A DNA stretch of 37,295 bases from contig JAHEEX010000009.1 in the NCBI GenBank assembly GCA_024640465.1, forward strand, positions 1 through 37,295, read 5' to 3'. Within the stretch, counting starts at the first letter, position 1. Each line of letters begins with the position of its first letter. Shown here piece after piece: positions 29,066 through 37,295 of this stretch. The DNA comes from Sphingobacteriales bacterium (GTDB lineage: Bacteria > Bacteroidota > Bacteroidia > Chitinophagales > Chitinophagaceae). Under the pieces are notes generated by a model. It had not been told where the DNA came from and did not search any database. It saw nothing but the letters and a program-made list of their open reading frames with translations. Made by a program: the position numbers and the translations under genes.

Positions 29066-29097
29066 CAAATATAAAGTAGTTTATGATATAAACCAAA
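29066..29097 (-). promoter_or_regulatory. putative Bacteroidota promoter for the TonB module
   Basis: Minus strand TTTG (29097-29094)-N20-TATATTTG (29073-29066), exact match to TTTG...TAnnTTTG, 18 nt upstream of ATG 29047. Confidence 0.75.
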
Positions 29098-29108
29098 TTT
29101 ACTGATTT

Positions 29109-29136
29109 AAAAAAAACCGCCCGTTTTAATGGGCGG
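29109..29136 (-). terminator. intrinsic terminator after the 29159..30799 gene
   Basis: CCGCCC (29117-29122) / GGGCGG (29131-29136), with A8 on plus (= T8 downstream on minus). Confidence 0.85.
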
Positions 29137-29158
29137 CTTTAGTATGTTATTTGCTTCA

Positions 29159-30799
29159 TTATCGCTTGACAATCTTTTCATGTATGGTTTCTGAACCGGA
29201 TGTAATTTCCAGGAAATAAATTCCAGGTTTGAAATTGCCCAGGTCATTAATATAAAGGTTATTAACTCCTTTAATGCCTGTATACGTTTTTTGAAGGGCT
29301 ATTCTGCCACTGGCGTCACTTATCCTTAACTGGATAGGATTTGCTTTAAGTAATTCTATCGCTACATTTATTTCATTAATAAATGGATTTGGTTTCGGTT
29401 TATTAATAAAATGAATAATTTCTGTATTATTAATCTGAAGTACTTTACTGTAAAAGCTTCTTCCATCACTATATACTTCCCGGATTCTATAGAATTTCTT
29501 TGATCCGAAGTCCTGGTTAGGATCATTGAATGTGTATGTCTGGTTTGCCTGATCTGTATTAATAGGATCAACTGTACCGATGGTACTATAATTCATTGAA
29601 AAATCATCGCTTCGTTGCACCTCATACCTTTGAACCCCTTTATTGTTATTGTTAACCTTCCAGCTTAATCTGTTCTCTCCATTAAAATATTTACCAGTGA
29701 GGTCAATATTTATTCCATCGAGTACAACCACAGGGAAATAACAACTTGCCAGGTCAGCTGGTGTTAAGCCTGACGGCATAGTATAGGGAATAATTTGTGT
29801 TCCGCTACCAAGGGTACTTGATCTCCATAATTCTGCTGTATAAGGAGGATTAGGATTCGTTGGACCATTAAAACGACGGGTACTGACATATATTGAACCA
29901 GATGGATCTAAAGCCGTACCTACTACAACTGTACTATCAATCATATTATAATCTGCCAACAAAGTCATTGGAATAACACCGGTACCTGCTACTGCGGGAA
30001 TATCACCAGCATTGACCCTGAACAACCTGGCATCTGTATATTTATTTGTACCACCAACATCTCCAAAAGCAGAACTCATGTAATATAAATTACCAGCATT
30101 ATCAAAAGCCAAATCTCCGTTAAACAGATCCCATTTGGACATTCCCGGGGCATCTGGCAAGTATCCCAGCAATTCAATAGTAGAACATCCCAGGCCAGGC
30201 ACGCCTCCGCAGGTTGTAAACCGGATCAGTGGATTAAATGTAGCGCCGGCAGCAGATTGCTGGCGATGAACACCAATCATATAGCCAACACCTGTTGGTG
30301 AAACGGCCATTTTTACAATATGATAATCATCGAGGGATGCCGGAGTAGTACCTATCCTGGTTAAAGTAGCCGTCAGGGTATTTATGGTATAAATATCCTT
30401 TCCCATGCCATAACCTGAACCCATTTGAGTGCATAAATAAAATCTATTGGTGATAAAGTCCACACCTAAAGATGAAGAACCATAAAAATATGGATCACTA
30501 GAAGTTCTTCTCTTCCGTATCATATATGAGGTGCTTCCCATTTGAGCTCCGATTGCTCCGGTAAGATAATTGATGGACCTGATTTCGCTGGGGGCGTTTA
30601 CGCCTGAGCCGCCAACGTCATTAAAAACCCCATACATCACTGTGCCGCTGGAACAATCCGGTACTTGTGCCTGGGATTTTATCGCAAGCATCTGCAGGGC
30701 TATTAGCAGGCTGAGTGCTGGCCATACTTTCATCTTCAATTCAAGGCGATTAGGTTTCATAACTGAGATATTAGATTGCTTAAAAAAGTTTCTGTTCAA
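29159..30799 (-). CDS. secreted protein with T9SS type A sorting domain (N-terminal region may be beta-propeller-like)
   Basis: Signal peptide (LSLLIALQMLAIKSQAQ); C-terminal KPKPNPFINEINVAIELL..FKPGIYFLEITSGSETIHEKIVKR. Start may be MKPNRLELKMKV (30760). Confidence 0.87.
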   Translation of the reverse strand: MNRNFFKQSNISVMKPNRLELKMKVWPALSLLIALQMLAIKSQAQVPDCSSGTVMYGVFNDVGGSGVNAPSEIRSINYLTGAIGAQMGSTSYMIRKRRTSSDPYFYGSSSLGVDFITNRFYLCTQMGSGYGMGKDIYTINTLTATLTRIGTTPASLDDYHIVKMAVSPTGVGYMIGVHRQQSAAGATFNPLIRFTTCGGVPGLGCSTIELLGYLPDAPGMSKWDLFNGDLAFDNAGNLYYMSSAFGDVGGTNKYTDARLFRVNAGDIPAVAGTGVIPMTLLADYNMIDSTVVVGTALDPSGSIYVSTRRFNGPTNPNPPYTAELWRSSTLGSGTQIIPYTMPSGLTPADLASCYFPVVVLDGINIDLTGKYFNGENRLSWKVNNNNKGVQRYEVQRSDDFSMNYSTIGTVDPINTDQANQTYTFNDPNQDFGSKKFYRIREVYSDGRSFYSKVLQINNTEIIHFINKPKPNPFINEINVAIELLKANPIQLRISDASGRIALQKTYTGIKGVNNLYINDLGNFKPGIYFLEITSGSETIHEKIVKR

Positions 30800-30817
30800 A
30801 GGGATATGGATATTTTA

Positions 30818-33787
30818 CTATTTTGTTTTTATGACCGATCCTGACCATTGCACCCCCTGCCCATTCAGCATCACACGGTAACTTCCATCTGGCAAAGAAG
30901 ACAGGTCCAAACTAACTTCCTGAATACCCGCTATAAGCGATATTTGCTTTTTCTGTACCAGCCTGCCGCTATTGTCCAACACACGTAATTCAGCAACTAT
31001 TGGCTTTGACTGGGTTAAGTGTATTTTCACATTACCCCTGCTCGGATTAGGATAGAGGTAAATATTTGATTTGCTTAGTTCTGCCGTCACCATCAATACA
31101 CGCGTATATGCCGATTGTCCGTCTTTATCAACTATACGTATACGATAGTATGATACATTGCTGCGGTCTATTACATGTGAGAACCTGTATGTCTGGATAC
31201 CCTGCAGATTTGATTTTGCTATTTGGGTGGAAATGGTACTGAATACCTGGCCATCTTTACTATATTCCAATTCGTATCTGTCCACATTTACTTCTTCTGT
31301 TACCTCCAGTGAAATTTCATTAGCAGACCCAACCCTGTTTACTGCAAACGAACTGATTTTAGCAGGCAGTGTTCCCAAAGGTGCAAGGTCCCTTTCCCAC
31401 AATCCGCGGCCATAAGATCCTAAACGGATTTTTCCGGTTGAGGTTACTAACAGATCACTTACGAGAATGGCATCCGTGAAGCCTTCATTATATGAAGTCC
31501 ATGTAAGTGAATATGAGGCACCTGAAATACTGCCCGGAACATTATTGGCATAGAAAACGCCAATGTCGTTACCGATATATAAGTTTGATGGTGTGATGGG
31601 ATCGAAAACCACTGTATTTGCTGGAACGTCTGGAAGACCGGCACCTATATTTGTCCAGCTTGTTCCGCCATTTGTACTCATATATACATGTGAAGACCCA
31701 AAGCCGGACAAAGAAACGGCGATCCTGTTGGGATTGGTAGGGTCAACAGCAATATCACTGTAATACCTGTCTGGCAAGGTTCCGGTGATTTCTGTAAAAG
31801 TTGGTGAAGCAACTGTGGCATTTGTTGTTTTCCATAATTTACTGCGAACCCCACCTCCCGGGCTGGTTGAAAAATAAACGGTACTATTATTTGGTGCATC
31901 CATTGCGATAATGGGATTATTATTTCCTGCAATGGCAGCACCTCCATTTAGATCTGTCCATGTTGCACCGTCATCAGCAGATCTCTTGAAATAAATACTT
32001 CCCGCAAACATATACGTTGATGGTACCTGGCGACTATAGACCATGGGTACATTAAAACAGGCCAATTCCGCAACAGCACCAGTCCCTGCTCCAAATGTAG
32101 AACCACTGTTGGTTGAACGTCTGCGGTTAAAATAATATGATTCCACAATCTGCACAGTACCTGTAGATTTTATAGCAGCATGAAAACCATCGCCCAGGCT
32201 ACCGATTCGCCTGCAGCCCGGATTTCCTTCATATACCATGGCTTCATTATCCTGTAGCCCCAGCAACATATAATTTGAATTAGCAGGAGAAATGGCCATA
32301 TTGGAATAAATCTGCGCCGTATTTAACCCACCATTAAGTGTCTGGTAATTCAGGCCGCCATCGGTGCTACGGAAAATGCCACCATCTGTACATAAAAAAA
32401 GGGTGTTGCCGGTAGCATCATGAGGTGAATATGAAATTCGGTGTACATCAGCATGTACATAATTATCGTTTACACCCTCCATGAGGGTTCCAACCGTAGT
32501 ATTATTTACATTCCAATTACTCCATACCCCAACGTTGGAAAGGCCGCCTGTAGTGGTTCCGCCATTGGTTGCTCGCCAGGTATTTAATTCAGCCCAAATA
32601 ATGGTATTTGCACTGGCCGGGTTTGCAGCAATATCGTGAGCATACCAGCCCTGGGTGGTAACTTTAGAACTTCCATTAATATTAGGTGTAGCAGTCCAGT
32701 TAGCCCCTTCGTCATTTGAATAATATAACCCCGTAGCATCACCTGCATTATCCGGATGACGTCCTATACTTGCATATACTTTACTGGTATTATTTGCACT
32801 GATGCTGAGCATCGTTTTCCCGGTTATGCTTGCAGGTAAGCCTGAACTTAGTTTTGTGAAAGTTGGTGTTGCTGCATTTGCATTCACCGTTTTATAAATC
32901 CCTGATCCGGCAGATCCAAAATTGCCGCAGCCAACATAAATTACGTCAGGGTTTCCCGGCTTCTGACAAAAATCCATTGCATTGGCAACATTATGAATCA
33001 GTGTCCATGTTGCACCGGAATTTGTTGTCCTGTAAATACCATCTGTAGTTCCAGCCCAAACAGTAGAAGGCGTTGAAGGGTGTATCCACATATCCATAAC
33101 CCCCTTAACACTGGAACTTGAAAAATCAAGTGTCTTTGTCCAGGTTACACCGCCATCAACAGATTTAATGATGCCAATTCCATAAGTACCCCTGAATAAA
33201 CGAATATGGCCTGCACCAGTGGGCCCCCCAGCAAGTGATGCAGGGTTATTATAGACTTCCCCAGTTCCTGCATAAATTTCATTTGGATTCAGGGGATTGA
33301 TCACAATGGAGCTTACACCCAATACAGGAAACCCGGTTGGAACAAATTGCCAGTTAATACCTCCCGCACCACCTGTTCCACCATTGGTGGTTTTCCATAT
33401 GCCTCCACTGGCAGTGCCAACAAACATTATATTTGGATTCGTTGGATGAAAAGCAATGCTTAAAACACGACCGGCAAAATTTTTAGGGCCAAGTTCTGTC
33501 CATGGAGACGTGTTGGGCAATTCCATTCCCAGGGAGGTAGCCCGGGATTGTAAACTCATGGAAATTGACTTGTTGAAACCGGGAGAATAAGTTCGGGCAT
33601 TTAATGTAGCATTGGGATAGGTCCTCATTTCAGACCATAAATCAAAGCCCTTAATGGCCTCCCCCTTCTCTTCTTCCTCTTCGTTTTCCATTTCGTTCTC
33701 AAATTGATTACAGGAGAATGAAAATAAAATACAAAAAGTAAGTACGAGCCTTATATTATAGTTTAATCGGGTAAAACAAATTCTCAT
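30818..33787 (-). CDS. BNR/sortilin-like repeat (GH74-like propeller) protein with T9SS type A sorting domain
   Basis: Repeated GIWKTTNGG, GIYRTTNSGATWT, SNDEGANWT, SADDGATWT, STNGGTSWT Asp-box-type motifs; C-terminal IYLYPNPSRGNVKIHL..LPDGSYRVMLNGQ. Confidence 0.9.
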   Translation of the reverse strand: MRICFTRLNYNIRLVLTFCILFSFSCNQFENEMENEEEEEKGEAIKGFDLWSEMRTYPNATLNARTYSPGFNKSISMSLQSRATSLGMELPNTSPWTELGPKNFAGRVLSIAFHPTNPNIMFVGTASGGIWKTTNGGTGGAGGINWQFVPTGFPVLGVSSIVINPLNPNEIYAGTGEVYNNPASLAGGPTGAGHIRLFRGTYGIGIIKSVDGGVTWTKTLDFSSSSVKGVMDMWIHPSTPSTVWAGTTDGIYRTTNSGATWTLIHNVANAMDFCQKPGNPDVIYVGCGNFGSAGSGIYKTVNANAATPTFTKLSSGLPASITGKTMLSISANNTSKVYASIGRHPDNAGDATGLYYSNDEGANWTATPNINGSSKVTTQGWYAHDIAANPASANTIIWAELNTWRATNGGTTTGGLSNVGVWSNWNVNNTTVGTLMEGVNDNYVHADVHRISYSPHDATGNTLFLCTDGGIFRSTDGGLNYQTLNGGLNTAQIYSNMAISPANSNYMLLGLQDNEAMVYEGNPGCRRIGSLGDGFHAAIKSTGTVQIVESYYFNRRRSTNSGSTFGAGTGAVAELACFNVPMVYSRQVPSTYMFAGSIYFKRSADDGATWTDLNGGAAIAGNNNPIIAMDAPNNSTVYFSTSPGGGVRSKLWKTTNATVASPTFTEITGTLPDRYYSDIAVDPTNPNRIAVSLSGFGSSHVYMSTNGGTSWTNIGAGLPDVPANTVVFDPITPSNLYIGNDIGVFYANNVPGSISGASYSLTWTSYNEGFTDAILVSDLLVTSTGKIRLGSYGRGLWERDLAPLGTLPAKISSFAVNRVGSANEISLEVTEEVNVDRYELEYSKDGQVFSTISTQIAKSNLQGIQTYRFSHVIDRSNVSYYRIRIVDKDGQSAYTRVLMVTAELSKSNIYLYPNPSRGNVKIHLTQSKPIVAELRVLDNSGRLVQKKQISLIAGIQEVSLDLSSLPDGSYRVMLNGQGVQWSGSVIKTK

Positions 33788-34146
33788 CGTTGGGTTTCAA
33801 TTAGGATTTGGAATTGTAATAGGGTATTGGATTTTTTAACATGAAAGGTTTTGATCTTCAATACTTTACTTATTGAACAGGCATTTTAGCCTGTTACAAA
33901 TTCATAAGTATGAAGAAATAAAACCAATGACGCTAAAGTAATAAACGCTTTTACCTATGTAAAATTGTGGGTGGAAATTTCGATTAACACATGATAATCT
34001 TCGATATACACAAGAAAAAACGTAAATATTCGAAGTGGAATTACGAAGAAAATGGGAGCAGTTGGTTCCGGATAACCGGAGAAAAAAAATGTTACATAGT
34101 AAATGCTCAAACAAAATCCAATAAAAAACAATTGACTTCTGAACAT

Positions 34147-34175
34147 AAAAAAACCGGTACTTCTCAGTACCGGTT
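34147..34175 (-). terminator. intrinsic terminator directly downstream of atpA
   Basis: AACCGGTAC (34152-34160) TTCTCA GTACCGGTT (34167-34175); T-tract on minus from the A-run at 34147-34153. Confidence 0.85.
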
Positions 34176-34193
34176 CATTGTATTGGCTTTCAT

Positions 34194-35771
34194 TTATTTA
34201 TACGTACTCATCAAACCTTTGGCCATTTCAACCATCTGCTTGAGTCCTTCTTCCGGAAGGTTGCCTTTTTTAAACTCCGCAAGGATCTGAGGATATTTGT
34301 TTTCCATCTCCAACAGGAAATGCTCTTCAAATTCCTTTACAAATTTTACCGGTACCTTGCCCAGTAATCCCTGGGTGCCAAGGTAAATAATAGCAACCTG
34401 CTTTTCAACAGCTACCGGCTGGTATTGCCCTTGCTTGAGGATTTCCACGTTACGCGCACCTTTATCAAGTACAGCTTTGGTTGCAGCATCAAGGTCACCA
34501 CCAAATTTAGAGAAGGCTTCCATCTCACGATATAATGCCTGGTCAAGCTTCAGGGTACCGGCAACCTTCTTCATCGACTTGATCTGGGCGTTACCACCCA
34601 CACGGCTAACCGAAATACCCACATTGATCGCAGGGCGGATACCTGAGTTGAACAGGTTTGATTCAAGGAATATCTGACCGTCTGTAATGGAAATCACGTT
34701 AGTAGGGATGTACGCTGAAACGTCACCTGCCTGTGTTTCAATGATCGGCAATGCAGTTAGTGAACCACCACCCTTTGCCAAATGCCTGATGGTTTCAGGA
34801 AGGTCATTCATTTTCTGTGCAACCTCATCTTTACTGATCACTTTTGCAGCACGCTCAAGAAGGCGACTATGCAGGTAGAATACGTCACCGGGATATGCTT
34901 CACGTCCGGGCGGGCGACGCAACAACAAACATACTTCGCGATACGCAACAGCCTGTTTGGAAAGATCATCATAAATGATCAAAGCGGCACGGCCAGTATC
35001 ACGGAAGAACTCTCCAATGGCAGCACCGGCGAAAGGTGCATAGAACTGCAGTGGAGCGGGTTCAGACGCAGAGGCGGCAACTATGGTAGTATATTCCATG
35101 GCGCCTGCATCTTCCAGTTGCTTCATTACACCGGCAATAGTGGAAGCTTTCTGGCCAATCGCAACATATATACAATAAACCGGTTTGCCGGCTTTGAAAA
35201 ATTCTTTCTGGTTGATAATGGTATCAACGGCAATGGCTGTTTTACCAGTCTGACGATCACCAATGATCAACTCACGCTGACCGCGACCAATGGGGATCAT
35301 TGCGTCAATCGCTTTAATACCTGTTTGCAGTGGCTCTTTTACCGGCTCACGAAAGATTACACCTGGTGCCTTGCGCTCCAGGGGCATCTCATATAATTCT
35401 CCTTTAATAGGCCCTTTACCATCAATAGGATTGCCGAGGGTATTGATAACACGACCAACCAGTCCTTCACCTACTTTAATAGATGCGATCAGGCCGGTAC
35501 GTTTTACTTTAGAACCTTCTTTGATATCCCCGCTTTCACCCATCAATACCACACCTACGTTATCTTCCTCCAGGTTAAGTGCGATGGCTTTTACACCATT
35601 TTCAAATTCTACCAGTTCACCCGATTTTACATTTTTAATTCCATAAATACGGGCGATACCGTCGCCTACCTGTAATACAGACCCAACCTCTTCCAGTTCT
35701 GCAGCCGTACTGAAGTTCTGCAGTTGCTGGCGAAGAATCGCTGATATTTCATCCGGTTTAATGTCTATCAT
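34194..35771 (-). CDS. atpA: F0F1 ATP synthase subunit alpha
   Basis: [74 protein letters not shown]. Confidence 0.98.
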   Translation of the reverse strand: MIDIKPDEISAILRQQLQNFSTAAELEEVGSVLQVGDGIARIYGIKNVKSGELVEFENGVKAIALNLEEDNVGVVLMGESGDIKEGSKVKRTGLIASIKVGEGLVGRVINTLGNPIDGKGPIKGELYEMPLERKAPGVIFREPVKEPLQTGIKAIDAMIPIGRGQRELIIGDRQTGKTAIAVDTIINQKEFFKAGKPVYCIYVAIGQKASTIAGVMKQLEDAGAMEYTTIVAASASEPAPLQFYAPFAGAAIGEFFRDTGRAALIIYDDLSKQAVAYREVCLLLRRPPGREAYPGDVFYLHSRLLERAAKVISKDEVAQKMNDLPETIRHLAKGGGSLTALPIIETQAGDVSAYIPTNVISITDGQIFLESNLFNSGIRPAINVGISVSRVGGNAQIKSMKKVAGTLKLDQALYREMEAFSKFGGDLDAATKAVLDKGARNVEILKQGQYQPVAVEKQVAIIYLGTQGLLGKVPVKFVKEFEEHFLLEMENKYPQILAEFKKGNLPEEGLKQMVEMAKGLMSTYK

Positions 35772-35805
35772 AAAAGACTATTTATAAATGATTACGATTA
35801 AAAAA

Positions 35806-36369
35806 TTACCTGATTTTTTGAATATACATGTTTTCGACAAACTGAGTTTTTATGAACTCCAGGTCGTGTTTAATGCTGGCATTAAATAATTCATCATCAA
35901 TCTGTATAACAAATCCGCCAATAAGTGAGTCATCCACTTTTTCCTCTAATACCAGTGTACTACTCTTATATCTTTCTATTGCCTGCATTCTTTTAAGGAT
36001 ATTTTCCTTTGTTTCATCAGAAACCGGAATAGCAGTAGTCAGTTTCATGATCTTTATACCTTTATACGCACGATATTGCAAGGCAAAATCATCCCTGATT
36101 TCCAACAGAGAAGTCATTCTTCCCTTTTGAAATACGAGGTTGAAAAAAGACTGGGTGAGTTTACTGATCCTTCCGCCAAAAACAGCATCAAACAAAGCAA
36201 CTTTCTTATCACCGTTTATGATGGGAGATAAAATGATCCTTCGGAACTCTTCATGATCCACTGTTCGAATCAGTTCAATATCCTTGTTAACCTCTTCCAG
36301 TTGATTTGTCTCTACTGCGAGGGTGAACAATGCTTTGGCATACCTGTTTGCAACTTTATACTGACGCAT
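35806..36369 (-). CDS. atpH: F0F1 ATP synthase subunit delta
   Basis: VANRYAKALFTLAVE; C-terminal DDSLIGGFVIQIDDELFNASIKHDLEFIK. Confidence 0.95.
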   Translation of the reverse strand: MRQYKVANRYAKALFTLAVETNQLEEVNKDIELIRTVDHEEFRRIILSPIINGDKKVALFDAVFGGRISKLTQSFFNLVFQKGRMTSLLEIRDDFALQYRAYKGIKIMKLTTAIPVSDETKENILKRMQAIERYKSSTLVLEEKVDDSLIGGFVIQIDDELFNASIKHDLEFIKTQFVENMYIQKIR

Positions 36370-36393
36370 GTATATATTGATTCAACGGATATA

Positions 36394-36897
36394 TTAATTA
36401 GTACGATACCTTTCCAGATCATCAGCCAATTTCCTGATATATCCTTCCTGTTCTGATTTACTATCCAACTCTCTGCGGATCACTTTCTCCGCAACTTCGA
36501 TGACCATATTGCCAATCTGGTTCTTTACATCAGTCAGGGCAGCCATCTTCTGGTTCTCCAGTGCAACACTTGAATCTGCAAATATTTTATTGGCTTCAGC
36601 CTTTGCCTGTTCCTTGGCTTCACTGATGATTTTGTCTTTTGTTTCCTTCGCTTCCCGGAGCATGGCAGCCCTTTCTTCACGGGCCTGGATCAGTAAAGCT
36701 TCATTTTCGCTTTTCATCTCTGCCATTTCAGCTTTCACTTTTTCAGCGGTAGCCAATGAATCGGCAATGGTTTTTTCCCTTTCTCCCAATGCTTCCAGGA
36801 TCGGCCCCCAGGCAAATTTTTTGAGTATAAAAAACACGATCAAAAAAGCCAGGAGTGTCCAGAAGATCAAACCAAACGAGGGCGTTAGTAAATCCAT
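36394..36897 (-). CDS. atpF: F0F1 ATP synthase subunit B
   Basis: One TM plus long charged helix: [41 protein letters not shown]. Confidence 0.95.
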   Translation of the reverse strand: MDLLTPSFGLIFWTLLAFLIVFFILKKFAWGPILEALGEREKTIADSLATAEKVKAEMAEMKSENEALLIQAREERAAMLREAKETKDKIISEAKEQAKAEANKIFADSSVALENQKMAALTDVKNQIGNMVIEVAEKVIRRELDSKSEQEGYIRKLADDLERYRTN

Positions 36898-36934
36898 ATG
36901 AATATTTTTTAACGTTGTCTGCGAAAAAGTAAAA

Positions 36935-36971
36935 TAACTGCACCCTCGGCCCTGTGCTCCAGGTGCAGTTA
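36935..36971 (-). promoter_or_regulatory. intercistronic stem-loop between atpE and atpF
   Basis: TAACTGCACC (36935-36944) / GGTGCAGTTA (36962-36971), 10-bp perfect inverted repeat with 17-nt loop. Confidence 0.6.
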
Positions 36972-36984
36972 GAATTTTTCCTGA

Positions 36985-37295
<311 letters not shown>

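Noticed and set aside
30818-33787. Repetitive sequence of the BNR protein as a possible CRISPR-like or tandem DNA repeat
   Set aside because: The similarity is at protein level (Asp-box/propeller repeats) with irregular spacing; no identical DNA repeats with regular spacers.
34068-34090. TCCGG-ATAA-CCGGA hairpin in the gap downstream of atpA
   Set aside because: Short stem, no T-tract on either strand in the right place; the real terminator is at 34147-34175.
33902-34290. Small ORFs (33902..34114, 33955..34146, 33991..34290) between atpA and the BNR protein
   Set aside because: Mutually overlapping on both strands, AT-rich, no convincing start or homology; not atpG.
34435-35646. Plus-strand ORFs antisense to atpA (34435, 34782, 35290)
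   Set aside because: Shadow ORFs of a highly conserved gene; compositions do not resemble proteins.

Overview
The window is a chromosomal segment of a Bacteroidota genome, probably Chitinophagaceae-like. This is inferred from T9SS type A C-terminal sorting domains, a TonB receptor with a carboxypeptidase-like plug domain, FtsX/DUF3098/UppP synteny, and TTTG-N20-TAnnTTTG promoters. Most of it is housekeeping: leuS, ftsX-DUF3098-uppP, ruvC, a HIT protein plus greA, rsmA, pdxA, a LolA-like protein, and an atpB(partial)-atpE-atpF-atpH-atpA operon. The accessory part (about 16-34 kb) holds two Tat-signal sugar-metabolism-type enzymes flanking a SUMF1-like protein, an ABC-2 transporter pair, four T9SS-type surface/secreted proteins, and a five-gene module (TonB receptor, TPR-like protein, two paralogous membrane proteins, HTH_34-type regulator). 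I saw no tRNA, rRNA, CRISPR array, transposase or phage gene. The most interesting items are the TonB-to-HTH module with a near-consensus promoter, a G-depleted C-rich 5' leader before a T9SS gene, a BNR-repeat protein with both lipoprotein/acidic and T9SS-CTD signals, a nested palindromic intergenic element at about 19.85-20.0 kb, a 7-bp periodic repeat at two intergenic loci, and an atp operon that terminates right after atpA without atpG. Nothing here is clearly a new defence or mobile system. Family names come from recognising motifs in the translations; no searches were run.
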